From an uncultured Lachnospiraceae bacterium (lineage in GTDB: Bacteria; Bacillota_A; Clostridia; Lachnospirales; Lachnospiraceae): DNA of 5,145 bases. Positions 1 through 5,145 of the stretch are shown one piece after another. The DNA lies in contig CAMWWS010000224.1 of assembly GCA_947178085.1 (NCBI GenBank), positions 1 through 5,145 on the forward strand, read 5' to 3'. The position numbers were made by a program, and so were the translations under genes. How positions within the stretch are numbered: position 1 is the stretch's first letter; every line of letters starts with the position of its first letter. The notes beneath the pieces were generated by a model. It saw only the letters and a program-made list of their open reading frames with translations, was not told the DNA's origin and ran no database searches.

Positions 1-10
1 CAGTACTTAT

Positions 11-17
11 GAAAGGA
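11..17 (+). promoter_or_regulatory. Ribosome binding site deciding the vanR start
   Basis: GAAAGGA lies 9 nt before the ATG at 27 and overlaps an upstream in-frame ATG at 9. Strength and spacing favour the ATG at 27. The same arrangement recurs before vanW at 1992-2012. Confidence 0.75.
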
Positions 18-26
18 TATATATTT

Positions 27-728
27 ATGTCGGATAAAATAGTCGTCGTAGATGACGAGAAGGAAATTGCGGACTTAGTTGCAGTATATCTGCAGAATGA
101 GAATTATACGGTTTATAAATTCTATTCGGGTAAAGAAGCGCTGGAATTCATAGATGCAAACGAGATTGACCTTGCGATTCTGGATATCATGCTTCCGGAT
201 ATAGGCGGGCTTAAAATATGTCAGCATATAAGAGAAAAACACACATATCCCATTATCATGCTGACGGCAAAAGATGATGAGATTGATAAAATCAACGGAT
301 TATCGCTAGGAGCCGATGATTATATTACAAAGCCGTTTCGTCCGCTTGAAATGGTTGCAAGGGTAAAAGCTCAGCTGCGCAGGTACAAAAGATATAATGG
401 TTCTCAGGCGGCAGATATTGATGAGTCTGTTATTATTCATTCAGGTCTGGTGATGAATGTAAAAACGCATGAGTGTATCTTGAATGAAAAGCCACTGACG
501 CTTACGCCAACCGAATTTGATATTCTTCGTATATTGTTGGAGCATAAAGGAGAGGTAGTGAGTGCGGAAGAGCTGTTCCGCAGCATATGGCAGGACGAGT
601 ATTACAGTAAGGGAAACAATACGATTACCGTACATGTCCGCCATTTACGTGAAAAAATGAATGATACCGTAGATAATCCTAAGTATATCAGAACGATATG
701 GGGAGTGGGGTATAAAATTGAAGGATAA
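27..728 (+). CDS. vanR: VanR, response regulator of the VanRS vancomycin-sensing system
   Basis: OmpR/PhoB-family response regulator of 233 residues that activates the van resistance genes when phosphorylated by VanS. The receiver domain spans about residues 3-115: acidic pocket D9-D10, phosphoacceptor D53 in DLAILDIMLP, T80 and K102 in ITKPF. A winged-helix DNA-binding domain spans about 133-231, with LTPTEFDILRIL, the recognition-helix region NNTITVHVRHLREKMND and the C-terminal WGVGYKIE wing. From memory it closely resembles Enterococcus VanR along its whole length, including the SDK start and the NPKYI-WGVGYKIE end. The start at 27 is chosen because GAAAGGA (11-17) lies 9 nt before it and MSDKI matches the family N-terminus. 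An in-frame ATG at 9 would add six residues but overlaps that Shine-Dalgarno and has only 8 visible bases before it. The last 11 nt overlap vanS. All catalytic residues are intact. The family assignment is very secure; the VanG subtype comes from the neighbouring ligase. Confidence 0.96.
   Translation: MSDKIVVVDDEKEIADLVAVYLQNENYTVYKFYSGKEALEFIDANEIDLAILDIMLPDIGGLKICQHIREKHTYPIIMLTAKDDEIDKINGLSLGADDYITKPFRPLEMVARVKAQLRRYKRYNGSQAADIDESVIIHSGLVMNVKTHECILNEKPLTLTPTEFDILRILLEHKGEVVSAEELFRSIWQDEYYSKGNNTITVHVRHLREKMNDTVDNPKYIRTIWGVGYKIEG
701..710 (+). promoter_or_regulatory. Ribosome binding site supporting the TTG start of vanS
   Basis: The stretch GGGAGTGGGG sits inside the last codons of vanR, 7 nt before the TTG at 718. 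It is an imperfect, G-rich Shine-Dalgarno that also encodes the conserved WGVG wing of VanR, so the coding and translation signals overlap. A weak site plus a TTG start suggests vanS is made at a lower level than vanR, by coupled translation. That level is an inference. Confidence 0.5.
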
Positions 729-1863
729 AAATTTAAAAAAAGTAAAAATTGAAGCAGATTTTTCACAGCTTAAGACAAAGATGTTCTATCATATATTTGT
801 AATGATAGTGTTGGCATTTTTTACTGTTTTTGTATTATATAGGGTGGTTTGGTACAGGAGAGGGGCCGATTTCATAGTTTATCTGTTCCAACGTTATTTG
901 AGATTGAATTATGACAGCGCCATTACATTATATCAGCAGGTATTCCGTAATTGGGCAGAAATGCTCTGGATAATTGTGGTTATTCTGGTATTCGGACTAA
1001 TACTACGCGTTGCAATTAACTGGTACGTAGAATATTTTGTGTTGATCGGACGGGGAATAGATGCACTGATAAGCGACGAAGCAGAAACTAATCTGCCTAT
1101 AGAAATGATTTCACTGGAACGGAAACTGGATAATGTCAGATTAGCATTAAAGCAGCGTTCAATGGAAGCAGCACTGGCCGAGCAGCGAAAAAATGACCTG
1201 GTAATGTATCTGGCTCATGACATACGCACGCCGCTTACATCAGTAATCGGACATCTTGCACTTTTGGAGGAGATTCCTGATATGCCGGAAGAGAAGCGAC
1301 AAAGCTATGTGCATATCACTCTTGAAAAAGCATATCGTCTGGAAAAAATGATAAACGAATTTTTTGAAATCACCAAATATAATTTACAGCAGATTATATT
1401 GGAGAAAGAAACGATAGATTTATATTATATGCTGGTGCAGCTTACAGATGAACTCTCGCCGTTATTGTCTGCCAATGGTAACACAATAGTGCTCAATGTG
1501 GATGAAAATCTGTCCATATACGGAGATCCTGATAAGTTAGCGAGAGTATTTAATAATGTATTGAAGAATGCATCTGCTTACAGTTATTCCGATACGGAAA
1601 TAATTATTTCCGCCGAAGAAAAAGAAAATACAGTTGTTATTTCTTTTCAAAATAAGGGTAATACCATTCCGCAGCAGAAATTAACGACAATTTTTGAGAA
1701 GTTCTATCGTCTGGGTGAAGCGCGCAGTTCAAATACAGGCGGTTCAGGACTTGGGCTTGCTATTGCAAAAGAGATTGTAACTGCGCATGAAGGAACGATT
1801 ACCGCTTACAGTGAAAATAATACAGTAGTATTTGTAATAACGCTGCCTGCGCTTCGCAGTTAG
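718..1863 (+). CDS. vanS: VanS, membrane sensor histidine kinase
   Basis: Sensor kinase of 381 residues that phosphorylates, and without a signal probably dephosphorylates, VanR. Two membrane helices (about 23-45 and 83-101) flank a short outside loop of roughly 37 residues, so the input domain is small, as in VanA/VanG-type VanS. The cytoplasmic part has a linker and coiled coil (about 130-160), the dimerisation/phosphoacceptor helix with H167 in LAHDIRTPLT, an N-box in RVFNNVLKNA (276-285), an NKGN segment at 312-315 in the G1 region, the F-box FEKFYRL (326-332) and the ATP-lid GGSGLGLAIAKE (341-352). Every catalytic motif is present, so it should be active. The start is TTG at 718, inside the last codons of vanR and preceded by the G-rich stretch at 701-710; the next in-frame ATG (781) is just before the first membrane helix and lacks a clear ribosome binding site. 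The length is close to the roughly 384 residues of VanS from VanA strains. The 11-nt overlap implies translational coupling with vanR. Confidence 0.95.
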   Translation: MKDKNLKKVKIEADFSQLKTKMFYHIFVMIVLAFFTVFVLYRVVWYRRGADFIVYLFQRYLRLNYDSAITLYQQVFRNWAEMLWIIVVILVFGLILRVAINWYVEYFVLIGRGIDALISDEAETNLPIEMISLERKLDNVRLALKQRSMEAALAEQRKNDLVMYLAHDIRTPLTSVIGHLALLEEIPDMPEEKRQSYVHITLEKAYRLEKMINEFFEITKYNLQQIILEKETIDLYYMLVQLTDELSPLLSANGNTIVLNVDENLSIYGDPDKLARVFNNVLKNASAYSYSDTEIIISAEEKENTVVISFQNKGNTIPQQKLTTIFEKFYRLGEARSSNTGGSGLGLAIAKEIVTAHEGTITAYSENNTVVFVITLPALRS

Positions 1864-1891
1864 TTTACTGCATACATAAAAAATTAGTATT

Positions 1892-1901
1892 TTCTTAAGA
1901 A
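1892..1901. repeat. 10-bp perfect palindrome in the vanS-vanW gap
   Basis: TTCTTAAGAA reads the same on both strands and lies about 30 bp after the vanS stop. It could be one half of a protein-binding site, but a short AT-rich palindrome like this can occur by chance. It is immediately followed by the first copy of the direct repeat. Confidence 0.4.
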
Positions 1902-1933
1902 TCAAATAACTTAATGTTAAAGATTAAATAACT
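1901..1933 (+). promoter_or_regulatory. Candidate VanR operator: 11-bp direct repeat at 22-bp period
   Basis: ATCAAATAACT (1901-1911) and ATTAAATAACT (1923-1933) agree at 10 of 11 positions and start exactly 22 bp apart, two turns of the helix. OmpR/PhoB-family activators such as VanR typically bind direct repeats in helical phase upstream of activated promoters. The position, about 50-80 bp upstream of the TATAAT box and the only sizeable non-coding DNA in the window, fits an activator site. The sequence is very AT-rich and I do not recognise in it the VanR consensus described for Enterococcus vanA, so the assignment to VanR is an inference. The second copy overlaps the 5' end of the terminator stem. 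Confidence 0.35.
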
Positions 1934-1968
1934 CCTGTTTGGTAATATATTACTAAGCAGGAGTTTTT
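1930..1968 (+). terminator. Rho-independent terminator after vanRS
   Basis: The arm 1930-1945 pairs with 1950-1965 along 16 consecutive positions, with two G-U pairs (1938/1957 and 1941/1954), around a TATA loop at 1946-1949. The outer eight pairs, AACTCCTG with CAGGAGTT, are all Watson-Crick. A run of five T (1964-1968) follows, two of them within the stem. It would end or reduce transcription from the vanRS promoter and so separate regulator from resistance-gene expression. If a promoter lies upstream of it, the hairpin would instead act as a leader attenuator of vanW. Confidence 0.8.
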
Positions 1969-1980
1969 ACATTTATTATT

Positions 1981-1986
1981 TATAAT
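1981..1986 (+). promoter_or_regulatory. Candidate -10 box of the resistance-operon promoter
   Basis: A perfect TATAAT box follows the terminator. Initiation about 6-8 nt downstream would start the transcript near 1992-1994, just keeping GAAAGGA (1994-2000) for translation from the ATG at 2010 and giving a leader of only about 17 nt. No -35 match is present at normal spacing (the 1957-1964 region is GCAGGAGT), as expected for an activator-dependent promoter. An alternative pair, TTTACA (1966-1971) with TATTAT (1988-1993), would start too late to keep the ribosome binding site. Assigned by position and sequence only. Confidence 0.45.
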
Positions 1987-1993
1987 TTATTAT

Positions 1994-2000
1994 GAAAGGA
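1994..2000 (+). promoter_or_regulatory. Ribosome binding site deciding the vanW start
   Basis: GAAAGGA lies 9 nt before the ATG at 2010. An in-frame ATG at 1992 overlaps this site and has only AT-rich sequence before it, so the ATG at 2010 is the better start. Confidence 0.75.
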
Positions 2001-2009
2001 AAATTCTCT

Positions 2010-2858
2010 ATGAACAGAAAACGTATAACCCAGTTGTTTCCGTGGCTGATGCCTATAAGAAAAAAACAGCGTCTATTTTGCTTTTATATGGGAATGAATT
2101 TGGACAGTAATCACTACTCGTCTAAGAAGAGTGATTCATTGCTGCCATATCAGCTGTTTTCATCAAGCTGTCCTATGTATAACAAAGAAACGGGATTTGA
2201 TATGGTGTTTCAGGAAAACAAGGTTCATAACCTGAAACTTGCAGCGGCAACGCTCAATCATCTGCTTATCAGACCGCATGAAACCTTTTCATTCTGGAAG
2301 CTTGTCAGATATGCGGACAGGCATACGCCATATAGGGACGGATTGGTCGTAACAGACGGAGAATTGAAAACTGCGCCCGGCGGAGGTCTGTGTCAGATGA
2401 GCAATCTCTTGTTCTGGCTTTTTTTGCATACTCCGCTTACTATTGTAGAACGACATGGGCATAAGACCAAGGATTTTCCGGAGCCGCCCAGCGATGCGCC
2501 GTTTGGCGTTGATGCGACGGTGTACGAGGGCTGGCTGGATTTAAAGGTCAGAAATGATACTGACGCTGTATTTCAGATAGTGATTTCTTTCGATGATGAA
2601 AATATCAGCGGGCAGATTTTGACAGACAGCGATACATGGACTTCTTTTGAGGTTTATAATGAGAATCCGGTGTATTACAGAAAAAATAACAAGGTATATG
2701 AGGAAGTCGATGTAATACAAAGAACATTTGCGCAGGAATATGATAATTCAAAAACGGACATCAATAAAGCTTCAGGAAGTAGGAAATTGCTGTACAGGAA
2801 TTGTTGTGAAATAGGATATAAACTTCCCGAACACATAGAAATAAAGGAGGAATTTTAA
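2010..2858 (+). CDS. vanW: VanW family protein, accessory resistance gene of unknown function
   Basis: A 282-residue VanW-family protein as found in VanB and VanG clusters, where it is a regular partner whose biochemical role is not established. The family core is visible: FSFWKLV (93-99), the glycine-rich signature GGGLCQMSNLLFWLFLH (124-140), ERHGHKTKDFPEPPSDAPFGVDATVYEGWLDLKVRN-type region (147-182, with ERHGH, PFGVDAT and WLDLKVRN) and a polar C-terminal part. I see no signal peptide or clear membrane helix; the N-terminus MNRKRITQLFPWLMPIRKK is basic, so the protein is probably cytoplasmic or membrane-associated. The length is near that of VanW from VanB strains (about 275). The start at 2010 is supported by GAAAGGA 9 nt upstream and by the family-like N-terminus; the ATG at 1992 would add six residues. 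It is the first gene of the resistance operon and its last codons carry the ribosome binding site of vanG, 2 nt away, so the two are translationally coupled. Confidence 0.93.
   Translation: MNRKRITQLFPWLMPIRKKQRLFCFYMGMNLDSNHYSSKKSDSLLPYQLFSSSCPMYNKETGFDMVFQENKVHNLKLAAATLNHLLIRPHETFSFWKLVRYADRHTPYRDGLVVTDGELKTAPGGGLCQMSNLLFWLFLHTPLTIVERHGHKTKDFPEPPSDAPFGVDATVYEGWLDLKVRNDTDAVFQIVISFDDENISGQILTDSDTWTSFEVYNENPVYYRKNNKVYEEVDVIQRTFAQEYDNSKTDINKASGSRKLLYRNCCEIGYKLPEHIEIKEEF
2844..2850 (+). promoter_or_regulatory. Strong ribosome binding site of the vanG ligase
   Basis: AAGGAGG is a near-perfect Shine-Dalgarno sequence, 10 nt before the ATG at 2861 and wholly inside the end of vanW. It is among the strongest in the window, consistent with high ligase output and with coupling to vanW translation. 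Confidence 0.8.
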
Positions 2859-2860
2859 AA

Positions 2861-3901
2861 ATGAAAACCATAGCACTTATCTTCGGAGGCTGTTCCCCTG
2901 AATACAGCGTATCACTTCAGTCAGCATACGCAGTGATTACACACATCGACAGACATAAATACACCCCTGTACTGATTGGAATTTCACACGGCGGAGACTG
3001 GTTTCTGTTTGAAGGCAGTCCGGAGAAACTTATTGACGACACATGGTGTAATACCGACGACTGTACTCCGGTAACAGTACATTTAGACCGCTCTGAACAC
3101 AATTTGCTATTGATAAAAAACGATAAAGTTGAAGAAATCCATATTGACGCTGTCTTTCCCATACTGCATGGAAGGAACGGAGAAGACGGTACTGTGCAGG
3201 GTATGTTTGAACTTATTGACATTCCCTTAATAGGCTGCGGTGTGCTTGCGTCCGCTTTATGTATGGATAAAGACAGGGCGCACAGGCTTGTGGCGGCTGC
3301 CGGAATATCCGTTCCAAAATCACTTGTTATTAAAAAGGGAGCAGATGTGCAGGCGGCTATAAAAGAAGCTGAACAAATAGGTTATCCGTTATTTGTCAAA
3401 CCGGTGAAAGCAGGCTCCTCTTTTGGGATTACAAAAGCAGCTGACAGTAATGAACTCCCGGCTGCCATAAAGCATGCATTTGAGTATGATGAAGAAATAA
3501 TAGTGGAGGAATGCATCTCAGGTTTTGAAGTCGGCTGCGCCATTTTAGGAAAAGAAAACCTGACGATTGGCGAAGTGGATGAAATTGAGCTATCAGATGG
3601 ATTTTTTAATTATACGGAAAAATATACTTTGAAAACTTCGGCAATCCATGTTCCGGCCAGAGTTGACAGTCAAACTGCAGAGCGTATTAAGCAGACTGCC
3701 GGGACTATATACAGAGCGCTTGGCTGCAGCGGATTTGCACGGGTTGATATGTTTTTATCGGATTCGGGTGAAATTTTCTTTAATGAAATAAATACCATTC
3801 CCGGATTCACGACACACAGCCGATTTCCAAACATGATGAAGGCGGCGGGAATATCCTTTGAACAGATTATCAGTACGGCGATTGAAGAGGCGTTAATATA
3901 A
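2861..3901 (+). CDS. vanG: VanG-type D-alanine--D-serine ligase
   Basis: A 346-residue ATP-grasp ligase that joins D-Ala to D-Ser in the cytoplasm, yielding precursors with low vancomycin affinity. The N-terminal motif FGGCSPEYSVSLQSA (8-22) holds E14; FPILHGRNGEDGTVQG (99-114) and LCMDKDRAHRLVAAAGISVPKS (133-154) follow, including the conserved MDKD. ATP binding is shown by PLFVKPVKAGSSFGITK (176-192, K180, S186-S187), and metal binding by D296 in GFARVDMF and E309/N311 in FNEINTIPGFT. The omega-loop motif EKY (253-255, in FFNYTEKYTLKTS) is the type seen in D-Ser ligases (VanC, VanG) and differs from the corresponding VanA/VanB D-lactate ligase region. From memory it resembles E. faecalis VanG (about 349 residues) throughout. 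All catalytic residues are present. D-Ser specificity is inferred from motifs and from the adjacent VanT genes. Its stop codon overlaps the next start (TAATG). Confidence 0.95.
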   Translation: MKTIALIFGGCSPEYSVSLQSAYAVITHIDRHKYTPVLIGISHGGDWFLFEGSPEKLIDDTWCNTDDCTPVTVHLDRSEHNLLLIKNDKVEEIHIDAVFPILHGRNGEDGTVQGMFELIDIPLIGCGVLASALCMDKDRAHRLVAAAGISVPKSLVIKKGADVQAAIKEAEQIGYPLFVKPVKAGSSFGITKAADSNELPAAIKHAFEYDEEIIVEECISGFEVGCAILGKENLTIGEVDEIELSDGFFNYTEKYTLKTSAIHVPARVDSQTAERIKQTAGTIYRALGCSGFARVDMFLSDSGEIFFNEINTIPGFTTHSRFPNMMKAAGISFEQIISTAIEEALI

Positions 3902-4983
3902 TGAGTGATAACAAACGGCTTAAAGGATTGGATTTTTTCAGAATTATATCCGCATTGCTTGTTGTTGCCATACACACATCGCCGTTTGCGTCATTAAACG
4001 AGAATGCAGATTTCATATTAACAAGGATTATTGCCAGATGTGCGGTGCCGTTTTTTCTTATGGTTACAGGATATTTCAGCTTACCTTGGTATTTATTTTA
4101 TAAGTCTGAAAACTTAAGACCCATGTTTCACTTTATACTAAAGAGTTTATATTTATATACTGCGGCAATTATTTTATATCTGCCTGTTAATATATATGCG
4201 GGACATTTCAAGAATGCCACAGCAACTGATATTCTTCGTATGCTTATATTTGATGGGACTTTCTATCATTTATGGTATCTTCCTGCATCTGTGCTTGGAG
4301 TTATAATTGTCATTTCTCTGGGACGTAAGTTGAAACTGGGAGGGATAATGGCTATATGCATAATATTGTATTTCATAGGGCTTGCGGGAGACAGTTATTA
4401 TGGAGTTATCGTAGAAATACCTGCTGTAAGAGCGGTATATGACGCGATGTTCAGTATCTTTTCTTATACCAGAAACGGAATTTTCTATGCTCCGGTTTTC
4501 CTTGTTATGGGTGCATACATTAAGCAGAGTGAAAGAAATGTAAATGCAATAAGAAGGAAGAGAGTCGATAATGCGGCAGGATTTTTAATATCGCTGTTGC
4601 TTATGATTGCGGAAGGGATGCTGCTTCACAAATTTAATATGCAGCGCCATGACAGCATGTATATTGCATTGATTCCGTGCATGTTTTTTCTGTTTCAACT
4701 TATTCTGGGGATGAATATCCGTTTACCGAATACTTTCGGACACCATTACAGTTACCACATCAGATATCAAATGATAAGTATGTGGATATATATTATTCAT
4801 CCACTCATGATTATTGCCGTTCGCGGTATTGCCAAGGTTACTCATCTTGAAAAAATACTTGTGCAAAACAGTCTGATTCATTATGCTGCCGTATGCATTA
4901 TTTCGTGTTTAGCGGCATTAGTACTTGAATTATTGAGCAGACGATTGCAAGTCTTTTTCAATAATCGGAGTTTGTATGAATAA
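3901..4983 (+). CDS. vanT: Membrane half of VanT (acyltransferase-3 domain) as a separate gene
   Basis: A 360-residue integral membrane protein of the acyltransferase-3 family, matching the N-terminal membrane domain of the VanT serine racemase, where it is thought to help serine supply. About ten hydrophobic helices are visible (near 13-29, 43-61, 76-98, 121-140, 147-161, 190-206, 224-242, 253-270, 289-309, 325-345). Family-like motifs are RIISALLVVAIHTSPF (14-29, with H25), RCAVPFFLMVTGYF (46-59), FDGTFYHLWYLPAS (117-130), GDSYYG (163-168), YTRNGIFYAPVFLVMGAYI (189-207) and WIYIIHPLMI (295-304). In Enterococcus VanT (about 700 residues) this domain continues into a racemase; here the reading frame stops at 4981-4983 and the racemase starts again at 5004. 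The start overlaps the vanG stop by one base, with GAAGAGG (3884-3890) 10 nt upstream. By analogy with the vanL cluster it could be called vanTm. The sequence looks intact, not decayed. Confidence 0.9.
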   Translation: MSDNKRLKGLDFFRIISALLVVAIHTSPFASLNENADFILTRIIARCAVPFFLMVTGYFSLPWYLFYKSENLRPMFHFILKSLYLYTAAIILYLPVNIYAGHFKNATATDILRMLIFDGTFYHLWYLPASVLGVIIVISLGRKLKLGGIMAICIILYFIGLAGDSYYGVIVEIPAVRAVYDAMFSIFSYTRNGIFYAPVFLVMGAYIKQSERNVNAIRRKRVDNAAGFLISLLLMIAEGMLLHKFNMQRHDSMYIALIPCMFFLFQLILGMNIRLPNTFGHHYSYHIRYQMISMWIYIIHPLMIIAVRGIAKVTHLEKILVQNSLIHYAAVCIISCLAALVLELLSRRLQVFFNNRSLYE

Positions 4984-4988
4984 AAAAT

Positions 4989-4996
4989 AAGGGAGG
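4989..4996 (+). promoter_or_regulatory. Dedicated ribosome binding site of the racemase gene
   Basis: AAGGGAGG lies 7 nt before the ATG at 5004 in the 20-bp gap after the membrane gene. A good site at good spacing shows that the racemase is translated independently and is not the by-product of a recent stop mutation within a fused vanT. Confidence 0.8.
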
Positions 4997-5003
4997 CTTT
5001 TGC

Positions 5004-5145
5004 ATGTATCAAAAAGGAAGAGCGTGGATTGAGTTAAATATGAAAAATCTGGCTCACAATATAGAACAGCTTCAGTCGATACTTTCAGATGGATGCGAAA
5101 TCATGCCGGCAATTAAAGCTAATGCTTACGGACACGGGGCTGTAC
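5004..5145 (+). CDS. vanT: Alanine/serine racemase half of VanT (partial, 5' end)
   Basis: The first 47 codons of a PLP-dependent alanine racemase-type protein; the rest lies beyond the right edge. After a short MYQKG lead come the family opening RAWIELNMKNLAHNI (6-20) and the PLP-lysine motif PAIKANAYGHGAV (35-47), in which K38 should form the internal aldimine with pyridoxal phosphate. In VanT the C-terminal half carries this domain and makes D-Ser, and also D-Ala. Here it would be a soluble cytoplasmic enzyme encoded 20 bp after the membrane half, equivalent to vanTr of the vanL cluster. Substrate preference cannot be read from this fragment, because the residues that favour serine lie further downstream; an ordinary alanine racemase placed after a VanT membrane gene is the main alternative. 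Confidence 0.88.
   Translation, partial: MYQKGRAWIELNMKNLAHNIEQLQSILSDGCEIMPAIKANAYGHGAV

Noticed and set aside
1..12. End of an upstream gene (frame CAG TAC TTA TGA) such as vanU
   Set aside because: Only three codons before a stop are visible, far too little to call a gene.
441..644. 67-codon open frame on the minus strand inside vanR
   Set aside because: It lies wholly antisense to the conserved VanR DNA-binding domain, has no ribosome binding site I can see and no family resemblance; a shadow of the real gene.
1966..1993. TTTACA with TATTAT at 16-bp spacing as the vanW promoter
   Set aside because: Better -35 match, but transcription would begin near 2000 and lose the GAAAGGA ribosome binding site, so it is unlikely to be productive for the ATG at 2010.
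2917..3222. 101-codon minus-strand open frame inside vanG
   Set aside because: Antisense to conserved ligase motifs, low-complexity serine/cysteine-rich product typical of a shadow frame.
3670..3975. 101-codon minus-strand open frame across the vanG-vanT junction
   Set aside because: Antisense to the catalytic D296/E309 region and to the start of the membrane gene; no independent support.
4981..5006. Frameshift or stop mutation splitting a single vanT (pseudogene)
   Set aside because: The gap has a well-spaced AAGGGAGG and ATG, and both proteins look intact at the junction, so two real genes are more likely than one broken gene. Sequencing error is not excluded.
1..5145. Mobile element ends, integrase, CRISPR array, tRNA or riboswitch
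   Set aside because: No transposase or integrase sequence, regular spaced repeats or tRNA-like cloverleaf was seen; nearly the whole window is accounted for by van genes.

Overview
The window is a glycopeptide (vancomycin) resistance cluster of the VanG (D-Ala-D-Ser) type, read entirely on the + strand: vanR, vanS, vanW, vanG, the membrane half of vanT, and the first 47 codons of a separate alanine/serine racemase that runs off the right edge. AT-rich intergenic DNA, strong purine-rich Shine-Dalgarno sites, a TTG start on vanS and the protein sequences themselves point to a low-GC Firmicute. A gut-type Clostridia (for example Lachnospiraceae) is the best guess, but the species cannot be named from this sequence.

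Layout: (1) 27-1863, a two-component system, with VanR (OmpR/PhoB-type activator) and VanS (membrane histidine kinase) overlapping by 11 nt. (2) 1864-2009, a control region with a 16-bp rho-independent terminator, a perfect TATAAT box with no recognisable -35, an 11-bp direct repeat at 22-bp spacing and a 10-bp palindrome. (3) 2010-5145, a tightly packed resistance operon. VanW is followed after 2 nt by the ligase VanG, which overlaps the next gene by one base (TAATG). That gene is an acyltransferase-3 membrane protein matching the N-terminal half of VanT, and 20 bp later the racemase starts with its own ribosome binding site.

How it would work: VanS detects the glycopeptide or the resulting cell-wall stress and phosphorylates VanR, which switches on the operon. 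The racemase makes D-Ser and VanTm probably assists serine supply at the membrane. VanG joins D-Ala to D-Ser, and the altered dipeptide replaces D-Ala-D-Ala in peptidoglycan precursors, lowering vancomycin affinity. VanW has no established function.

Two departures from the textbook Enterococcus vanG operon (vanU-R-S-Y-W-G-XY-T) stand out. VanT is split into two genes, and no D,D-peptidase gene (vanXY or vanY) lies at its usual position. The peptidase may lie downstream of the window, elsewhere in the genome, or be absent. No mobile element, RNA gene or CRISPR array is visible, and I see no wholly new system here; the novelty is in the arrangement and in the control region.
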